NCBI RefSeq assembly: GCF_020510665.1
Contig: NZ_CP075187.1
Location: 2,128,501 to 2,192,500, forward strand
Length of the DNA: 64,000 nt
Reading direction: 5' to 3'
Source: Dechloromonas denitrificans
GTDB taxonomy: Bacteria; Pseudomonadota; Gammaproteobacteria; Burkholderiales; Rhodocyclaceae
Positions 58,484 through 64,000 of the stretch are shown here, one piece after another. The position numbers were made by a program, and so were the translations under genes. Below the pieces are notes generated by a model. It had not been told where the DNA came from and did not search any database. It saw nothing but the letters and a program-made list of their open reading frames with translations. Positions within the stretch are counted from its first letter, which is position 1. Each line of letters opens with the position of its first letter.

Positions 58484-59656
58484 TTAGGAAAGCAAGGCCT
58501 TAACCGAACTAATAACGCGCTCTTGTTCATCCGGCGCAAGATCGTAGAACAAGGGCAAGCTCAAGGCTTCCTGGTAATACTGCTGGGCAGCCGGATAATC
58601 ATCTGGGCGATGCCCAAGCTTTCGGTAGTATGGTTGCGCTGGAACAGGGATGTAGTGCACTTGGCTGCCAACGCCCTTCTCCTTGAGTGCGAGCATAAAT
58701 TGCCCCCGAGTCATGTCAATCGCATCAAAATCAATGCGGATCACATAAAGATGGTGCCCACTCTGATCCCGGCCGAGAGCCTGAGCCGGACGACAATTGG
58801 CAAGACCAACGAATGCCTCGTCATATCTCGCGACAAGATCACGCCGACGATTGATAAAACGATCAAGTTTCTTGAATTGCGAAAGACCCAAAGCACACTG
58901 CATATCAGTGATCCGGTAATGAAAGCCCAATTCCTTCATTTCGTAATACCAAGGATTACGTACGCCACCAGTGTCAGCCTGCTCGGGGATTTCAAACGGA
59001 TCATCCAGCTTGTTGATGCCATGACTGCGCAGGCGCAACAACCGTCGATAGACGCCTTCGTCGTTGGTGGTGATCATGCCGCCTTCGCCAGCGGCAATCG
59101 CTTTTACCGGGTGGAAGGAAAAAGTCGTCATCAGGGAATTGGCACAGCATCCAACCTTCTGTCCATCAGAATACTGAGCCCCGAGCGCATGCGCTGCATC
59201 CTCAATGACCACCGCACCGACTCGATCGGCAGCAGCCTTGATTGCCGGCATATCGCACGGCAATCCAGCAAAATGAACAGGAATGACCGCGCAGACATCT
59301 GGGTTCGATTCAAGAGCAACTTTGAGACTATCCGGCGACATGTTGATCGTCTGCGAATCAATGTCAGCAAAGACAACGCGACCGCCCGCATACATTGCAG
59401 CATTCGCACTGGCCACAAATGTGATGGGAGAAGTGACCAGCGAACGCCCCGGAGCGACCCCGGCGACCAAGGCAGCCAAATGCAAGGCGGCAGTACCACT
59501 CGATACTGCCAAAGCATACTTGGCACCGACGTACTCGGCGATTGCCTGCTCAAAAGCCTCAACTGCCGGGCCCTGCGTCAGCACTCCGCTCCTTAAAACG
59601 TCGGCGACGGCTTGAATATCATCCTCATCAATATGATGTTTTCCGTAGGGAATCAT
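58484..59656 (-). CDS. pseC: UDP-4-amino-4,6-dideoxy-altrose transaminase (PseC)
   Basis: 390-residue DegT-family PLP enzyme, the second step in pseudaminic acid synthesis. Motifs: SSGTAALHLAALV, IEDAAHALGAQY, and the PLP lysine in FSFHPVKAIAAGEGG. The start (MIPYGKHHIDEDD) at 59656 overlaps the RmlD-like stop (ATGA). GKHHIDEDDI and the His-containing SFHPVK segment favour PseC over other DegT enzymes. Confidence 0.88.
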   Translation of the reverse strand: MIPYGKHHIDEDDIQAVADVLRSGVLTQGPAVEAFEQAIAEYVGAKYALAVSSGTAALHLAALVAGVAPGRSLVTSPITFVASANAAMYAGGRVVFADIDSQTINMSPDSLKVALESNPDVCAVIPVHFAGLPCDMPAIKAAADRVGAVVIEDAAHALGAQYSDGQKVGCCANSLMTTFSFHPVKAIAAGEGGMITTNDEGVYRRLLRLRSHGINKLDDPFEIPEQADTGGVRNPWYYEMKELGFHYRITDMQCALGLSQFKKLDRFINRRRDLVARYDEAFVGLANCRPAQALGRDQSGHHLYVIRIDFDAIDMTRGQFMLALKEKGVGSQVHYIPVPAQPYYRKLGHRPDDYPAAQQYYQEALSLPLFYDLAPDEQERVISSVKALLS

Positions 59657-60567
59657 AGATGGCGCAGCTCCTGGGCAAGCCCGTTTTGTTCTTGTTGGCA
59701 AAGTCGTGCGACTTGCTCATCAACGCCACCAAGCGTTCTACCGAGCGCTTCGCAGACCTTGTGGTTCGACAAACTCATATCCAGGGGGCGCTGAACCGGC
59801 GAGACCTGGTGAGCCATTTGGGCTGGCTTGATCAAAGCCGCATCCAAGCCAAAGCGCTCGGCGAGCTTTAATCCGAAGTCGTATTTAGAGAGGCGCTCAT
59901 CGCCCACCACGTTATAAATACCAAAGGCACTCAACTGGTGGAGACCCATAACAGCTTCAGCAAGTGACTCAATCAGTATCGGCGTGTAGAAAACATCCTG
60001 AAAAAGCGCAATGCTTTTCCCTGAACGCAATGCGCCAAGCAAGATGTCACTGAACGAATGACGATAGCTTGAACCCCAACCGTAAAAATTGGTGCGGATT
60101 ACAAGCGCACGAGGGTTCGATTCAAGTACTTGACGCTCTGCCTCAGCCTTGGTCAGCCCATAAGTATTTCGGGGTGCAAGCAGAGACCTCTCATCAAGCA
60201 GAGCCTCATCTCCGTAAAAGAGATGGTCCGTCGATATGTGCACCTGGGAAACACCCGTTGCCATGCAGGCTTTCGCCACATTTTTGGCCAGGGTGACATT
60301 AATGTGGCGCGCCAGATCAGGCTTTGATTCACACTCTTCCACACTGGTAAAACCAGCAGCATGCACTACCAGATCAAATTTCCCGGCATCAATACTGGAC
60401 GCAATCGCGCCGGGGGACTCAAGGTCTAGTTTCTGGCTGGCTGCACCAGCAAGTGAAATTAGTCGGTCATGCAACCCAAGGGTAACCGAGCAATGTTCAC
60501 GAACCGTAGCAGCCCAGTTGAGGGCAAGCAAACCTGAGCCGCCTGTAATAAGAATGTTTTTGGACAT
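59653..60567 (-). CDS. RmlD-like NDP-sugar reductase
   Basis: 304-residue extended SDR with GGSGLLALN (9-17) replacing the usual GxxGxxG third Gly, the HISTDHLFYGD strand, and the Y-x3-K (YGLTK). Members reduce 4-keto sugars, as in dTDP-rhamnose. Here it is set between pseB and pseC, so it may reduce the PseB product. The pse pathway itself does not need it, which suggests an extra deoxysugar or a control point. Confidence 0.78.
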   Translation of the reverse strand: MSKNILITGGSGLLALNWAATVREHCSVTLGLHDRLISLAGAASQKLDLESPGAIASSIDAGKFDLVVHAAGFTSVEECESKPDLARHINVTLAKNVAKACMATGVSQVHISTDHLFYGDEALLDERSLLAPRNTYGLTKAEAERQVLESNPRALVIRTNFYGWGSSYRHSFSDILLGALRSGKSIALFQDVFYTPILIESLAEAVMGLHQLSAFGIYNVVGDERLSKYDFGLKLAERFGLDAALIKPAQMAHQVSPVQRPLDMSLSNHKVCEALGRTLGGVDEQVARLCQQEQNGLAQELRHL

Positions 60568-60573
60568 TCAGAA

Positions 60574-61572
60574 TCAGATGGCGCCGACTTTATGCCGATG
60601 TGCATCAATCCACTCTCTCAACGCATCCGCTGACATCCATTCGTCGTTATTTTCCGAAGAATAGGTAAATCCATCCGGAACTTTGACCCCATCATTAATT
60701 CTTGACGGGTCTGAAGACCAGTTATGAATCATCGGCAAAATCTTGAAATGCTCTTTGTAGGCAAACGTGTTCGGCGCATCTTCAAGCCCGATCATCTGCT
60801 CGTGTATCTTTTCCCCCGGGCGAATACCGATAATCTTGTTTTCGGCGTCAGGCGCCACGGCCTTGGCAATATCAAGAATGGTCATGGACGGAATTTTCTT
60901 GACGTAGATTTCACCGCCCTGCATATCATCGAATGCATGCCAGACCAACTCTACACCCTGCTCAAGGGTAATCATGAACCGCGTCATCCGAGAATCAGTA
61001 ATCGGGAGAACACCGGTATTGGCCAGCGACATGAAAAACGGAATGACTGAACCACGCGAACCCATGACGTTTCCATATCGCACAACAGAAAAACGCGTGT
61101 CGTGGGTACCTGCGTAAGCATTCCCGGCAACAAACAGTTTGTCGGATGCCAGTTTCGTCGCACCATACAAATTGATCGGATTGCTTGCCTTGTCAGTGGA
61201 TAGTGCAACGACACGTTTAACGCCACGATCGATACAAGCATCAATCAGATTCATTGCGCCATTGATATTCGTTTTTACACACTCGAAAGGGTTGTATTCT
61301 GCGGTCGGCACAATTTTTGTTGCGGCGGCATGAACGACATAGTCGATACCATCAAGTGCACGAGCCAAACGGTCCTTGTCACGCACATCGCCAATAATGA
61401 AACTGACGCGCGGATCGCCCGAGAATTTCTGGGCCATATCCCACTGCTTCATTTCATCGCGGGAATAGATAACCAAACGCTTTGGGTTGTATTTAGCCAA
61501 TGTCATCGGCACGAAAGTATTGCCGAAAGAGCCCGTTCCACCGGTGATCAAAATTGATGCGTTATTGAGCAT
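60574..61572 (-). CDS. pseB: UDP-N-acetylglucosamine 4,6-dehydratase, 5-inverting (PseB)
   Basis: First committed step of pseudaminic acid: removes water and inverts C5. 332 residues, soluble. GGTGSFGNT (10-18), the STDKASNPINLYGATK catalytic motif with Tyr and the Thr-Asp-Lys triad, and the HNWSSDPSRINDG end. Unlike the PglF-like gene at 27985 it has no membrane segments. It leads the pse gene set. Confidence 0.92.
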   Translation of the reverse strand: MLNNASILITGGTGSFGNTFVPMTLAKYNPKRLVIYSRDEMKQWDMAQKFSGDPRVSFIIGDVRDKDRLARALDGIDYVVHAAATKIVPTAEYNPFECVKTNINGAMNLIDACIDRGVKRVVALSTDKASNPINLYGATKLASDKLFVAGNAYAGTHDTRFSVVRYGNVMGSRGSVIPFFMSLANTGVLPITDSRMTRFMITLEQGVELVWHAFDDMQGGEIYVKKIPSMTILDIAKAVAPDAENKIIGIRPGEKIHEQMIGLEDAPNTFAYKEHFKILPMIHNWSSDPSRINDGVKVPDGFTYSSENNDEWMSADALREWIDAHRHKVGAI

Positions 61573-61604
61573 GCTGAATTAGTTTCCTTCTGTTTTCTTG
61601 GCAC

Positions 61605-63383
61605 TCATGCCTTCTCGGTTACGACGTCCTGATACTTGCCCACTCGACAGACAGCGCCATCGGCCAATTCTACTACTTGAGTACAATTTTTCAGAGTACT
61701 AAGACGGTGAGCAATGATCAGGACCGTAAGATTGCCGCTTAATGAGTCAATAGCCTGCATCACGGCGTGTTCTGTCTCATTGTCAAGAGCACTCGTAGCC
61801 TCGTCGAAAACGATGACATCGGCTCGCTTGTAAAGCGCCCGGGCGATGCCGATACGCTGACGCTGCCCACCCGATAGTCGAACACCCCGCTCACCAACCG
61901 AGGTTTGATAACCTGCAGGCCAAGTCTCGATAATCTCCGCGATTTGCGCTTGACGCGCGGCAAGTCGCACACGCTGATGATCGATCAAGGCTTTCGGCAC
62001 ACCGAATGCAATATTCTCCTCGATACTGCTATCGGCCAGAAAGATAACCTGGGGCACATGGGCGATATGCGCCTGCCAGGATCGACCGTTTGCTGCAGTA
62101 ACCGGCTCTCCATCGACTTCCAGGGCACCCTCGGTCGGTTGCAACAAACCCATCACAATATCCAGCAGGGTGCTTTTCCCACTTCCGGTAGTACCAATGA
62201 AGCCGACACGACTGCCTTTGGCAATCGACAGATTCAAGTTTTTCAGAACCAAGGGCGTTTGGGGCGAATAGCGAAATGACAGAGAGCGCAATTCGATCTG
62301 ATGCTCAAAGGGGATCGGAGAAGCCACAGGCAAGTCTGCATAATCAGGCAAAGGCTGATCAAGAAGGGCAAGGGTATCTTGCAGGGATGCCTGACTTCCG
62401 TGAATCGATGACCAGGCGCCATACAACTGCTGCATCACCGGCAGCAAGCGCTGAGCGCCAAGCGCTAACGCCCCGAGTATTGGTATGGCGCTGGCAACAC
62501 CATTCTCTTGCCGGGCAAGCACATAGGCCAGCACTGCGATGAGCGTCATGCCCAAAGCCTCCATCACATATCGCGGCGTCTGACTGATGACCTGGTTGTT
62601 ACCTTGAGCCTGACGCAAAAGCTGGTCGGCATTACGATAATTTTCGCAATAGACTGACTGGCTACCATCGACAAGCACATCACGTATTCCTCCCAGCCCC
62701 TCCTGCAGACACTGTATGACCTTGGTCGATTCGCGGGCAATGGCATGACTGTTTCTGATTTTCCGGGCTCGGGTTTGCCAGATGAGGAATCCATAGATAC
62801 TCCCGAAACCGCCGAAAGCAACCACCGTGATCATCAGATTGACAGACAGCATTACCAGCAAAATTGCAATCAACATGACAATTGAATTAATAATCATCAA
62901 CATCGGGGCAATAACGCTGTAAATCACCCCATTCGCCTTGGTCGATATACCGTTGATTACCTCGCTGCTATTACGCGCGACATGAACCGCATAGGGCTGA
63001 AACAATGTTCGACGGTAGATACTGATACCAAGGTCGGCGCCGGTCGCAAAAGAAAGTCGAGTGCTCATCCAAAGCAACACGACTCTCATGGCACCCGCCA
63101 ATAAGGCTGCAATCCCGAACAAGACAGTCAGTGGAAATAAAAGTTGGTCGGGAGAAGTAATGCCCAAGGCTTTAATGAATATCTGAGCGGCATGATGTTC
63201 AAATACTCGGCTGGGCGCGGTCAAAGCACCAAGAAACGGCAAAACAGCACCGATGCTCAATATCTCGGCAAATGACGCAAAAATCATCAAAACAAGCAAA
63301 TAACTGAACTGCCTTCTTCGGCGACTGCTGAAGTGGCGCCAAAGCCGCCCTAGAAGAGCACTTACAGGTTGAGATTGACACAT
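61605..63383 (-). CDS. ABC exporter, fused permease-ATPase (PglK/MsbA-like)
   Basis: 592-residue half-transporter. Six membrane helices lie in the first 310 residues. The ATPase has Walker A GTTGSGKS (397-404), signature LSGGQ (503-507) and Walker B VIVFDE (523-528). The best guess is a flippase for a lipid-linked oligosaccharide, as PglK flips the Campylobacter heptasaccharide. Its place in a locus with PglC-F-like genes supports that. It is coupled to rfbC by a 22-bp overlap. Confidence 0.85.
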   Translation of the reverse strand: MCQSQPVSALLGRLWRHFSSRRRRQFSYLLVLMIFASFAEILSIGAVLPFLGALTAPSRVFEHHAAQIFIKALGITSPDQLLFPLTVLFGIAALLAGAMRVVLLWMSTRLSFATGADLGISIYRRTLFQPYAVHVARNSSEVINGISTKANGVIYSVIAPMLMIINSIVMLIAILLVMLSVNLMITVVAFGGFGSIYGFLIWQTRARKIRNSHAIARESTKVIQCLQEGLGGIRDVLVDGSQSVYCENYRNADQLLRQAQGNNQVISQTPRYVMEALGMTLIAVLAYVLARQENGVASAIPILGALALGAQRLLPVMQQLYGAWSSIHGSQASLQDTLALLDQPLPDYADLPVASPIPFEHQIELRSLSFRYSPQTPLVLKNLNLSIAKGSRVGFIGTTGSGKSTLLDIVMGLLQPTEGALEVDGEPVTAANGRSWQAHIAHVPQVIFLADSSIEENIAFGVPKALIDHQRVRLAARQAQIAEIIETWPAGYQTSVGERGVRLSGGQRQRIGIARALYKRADVIVFDEATSALDNETEHAVMQAIDSLSGNLTVLIIAHRLSTLKNCTQVVELADGAVCRVGKYQDVVTEKA

Positions 63384-63940
63384 TGGGAGTACTCTCTGAA
63401 ATCAGTGCATGAAATGTCGAACAAGTCGGCTACGGCATCTTTTGGTGAAAGAATAGGCGAGTCAAGAATTGGCCAGATGACCGCCACACTCGGATCATCC
63501 CAGCGAATACATCGCTCATGCTCCGACGCGTAGTAATCCGTCGTCTTGTAGAGAAACTCGGCGGTGTCGCTGAGCGTCAGAAAGCCATGGGCAAAGCCGG
63601 GCGGAACCCAGAACTGCTTTTTGTTCTCGGCCGAGAGAATCTCACCCACCCACTGTCCGTACGTTCTTGAGCCTTTTCTGGTGTCGACCGCGACATCGAA
63701 AACTTCGCCCTGCACGACACGCACCAGCTTGCCTTGCGGCTGGACGACTTGATAGTGCAAACCACGCAAGACGTTTTTGGCGCTTTTCGAATGATTATCC
63801 TGAACAAAGGCGACATCCAGCCCCGTTGCTTCCTGAAAGGCTTTTTGATTGAAGCTTTCGAAGAAAAACCCCCGGTCATCACCAAAAATTTTTGGCTCGA
63901 TGACAAGAACTTCAGGAATCGCAGTTGGCGTGACTTTCAT
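63362..63940 (-). CDS. rfbC: dTDP-4-dehydrorhamnose 3,5-epimerase
   Basis: 192 residues, complete. Active-site His62 (LRGLHYQ) and Tyr131 (FLYKTTDYY) are present, with the GFFFESFNQKAF and PPGFAHGF cupin segments. Converts dTDP-4-keto-6-deoxyglucose toward dTDP-rhamnose, so the glycan may contain rhamnose. Its ATG overlaps the stop of the upstream gene by one base (TAATG). Confidence 0.94.
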   Translation of the reverse strand: MKVTPTAIPEVLVIEPKIFGDDRGFFFESFNQKAFQEATGLDVAFVQDNHSKSAKNVLRGLHYQVVQPQGKLVRVVQGEVFDVAVDTRKGSRTYGQWVGEILSAENKKQFWVPPGFAHGFLTLSDTAEFLYKTTDYYASEHERCIRWDDPSVAVIWPILDSPILSPKDAVADLFDISCTDFREYSQCVNLNL

Positions 63941-64000
63941 TAGTAAATCTTTGTCTTTAGCATGCCAAGCAAATACTGACCATAGCCGGTCTTGGCATAC
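63940..64000 (-). CDS. rfbA: Glucose-1-phosphate thymidylyltransferase, last 19 codons (cut by window end)
   Basis: The minus strand from the right edge reads YAKTGYGQYLLGMLKTKIY and then stops (TAA), which resembles the C-terminal KNGYGQYLL end of RfbA. The stop overlaps the rfbC ATG (TAATG). This order, rfbA-rfbC, is common in dTDP-rhamnose gene sets. Confidence 0.75.
   Translation of the reverse strand, partial: YAKTGYGQYLLGMLKTKIY

Overview
The window looks like a chromosome segment of a betaproteobacterium, most probably of the Rhodocyclales (Dechloromonas/Azonexus-like). The basis is moderately high GC, the aroA-cmk fusion followed by rpsA-ihfB and lapA-lapB, and the lapB-ugd-hldA-hldD-cysM chain. 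This placement comes from gene content read by eye, not from a database comparison. No rRNA, tRNA or CRISPR array was recognised.

Region 1 (1-18,200) is mostly housekeeping: serS (cut by the window start), a secreted M14 peptidase, rarA, lolA-ftsK, trxB with an Smr-domain gene, a nadE-glnB pair, ppa and a 3'-5' exonuclease. A small integron sits between rarA and lolA. It has a tyrosine integrase of IntI type (3398-4372, minus) with a LexA-type box in its promoter. A candidate attI carries a four-copy 14-bp repeat and ends in a GTTAGGC crossover core at 4666. One gene cassette (4667-5044) encodes an 85-residue membrane protein, and its attC is split at the core GTT by an IS1182-family element (5047-6826). 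A short coding-like tail just upstream of rarA suggests that the island broke a gene once coupled to rarA.

Region 2 (18,196-27,880, all minus) holds cysM, the ADP-heptose genes hldD and hldA, ugd, lapB/lapA, ihfB, rpsA and an aroA-cmk fusion. Likely terminators follow ihfB and aroA-cmk.

Region 3 (27,985-64,000, all minus) is a surface-glycan locus of at least 36 kb that runs off the right edge. Genes are given in transcription order, right to left. (a) rfbA (end only) and rfbC make dTDP-rhamnose precursors. (b) A PglK/MsbA-like ABC exporter follows. (c) The pseudaminic-acid set comes next: pseB, pseC, pseF, pseG, pseI and a GNAT. It is mixed with extra genes: an RmlD-like reductase, a Gfo/Idh/MocA oxidoreductase, a divergent NeuB-like protein, an SDR without Tyr-Lys, a class III aminotransferase, an ATP-grasp protein, a phosphoesterase, an epimerase and a methyltransferase. 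(d) After a 198-bp AT-rich gap comes a second block. It contains a large surface-carbohydrate protein, a 6-phosphogluconolactonase-like protein, a D-2-hydroxyacid dehydrogenase, an FkbM methyltransferase, a HAD hydrolase, an HpcH/HpaI aldolase, an acyltransferase, two epimerases, a KdsB-like cytidylyltransferase and a second surface-carbohydrate protein. (e) The last block has two GT2 and one GT4 glycosyltransferases, then genes resembling PglC, PglD, PglE and PglF, the four steps that make and load di-N-acetylbacillosamine on the lipid carrier.

The simplest reading is a lipid-linked oligosaccharide primed with bacillosamine, elongated by GT4/GT2 enzymes and carrying pseudaminic acid. It may also carry a second, possibly new, CMP-activated sugar acid made by the aldolase/HAD/KdsB-like block. 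Export would be by the ABC flippase; no Wzx, Wzy or ligase was recognised. The CMP-sugar-acid block and the divergent NeuB-like protein are the best candidates for undescribed biochemistry.
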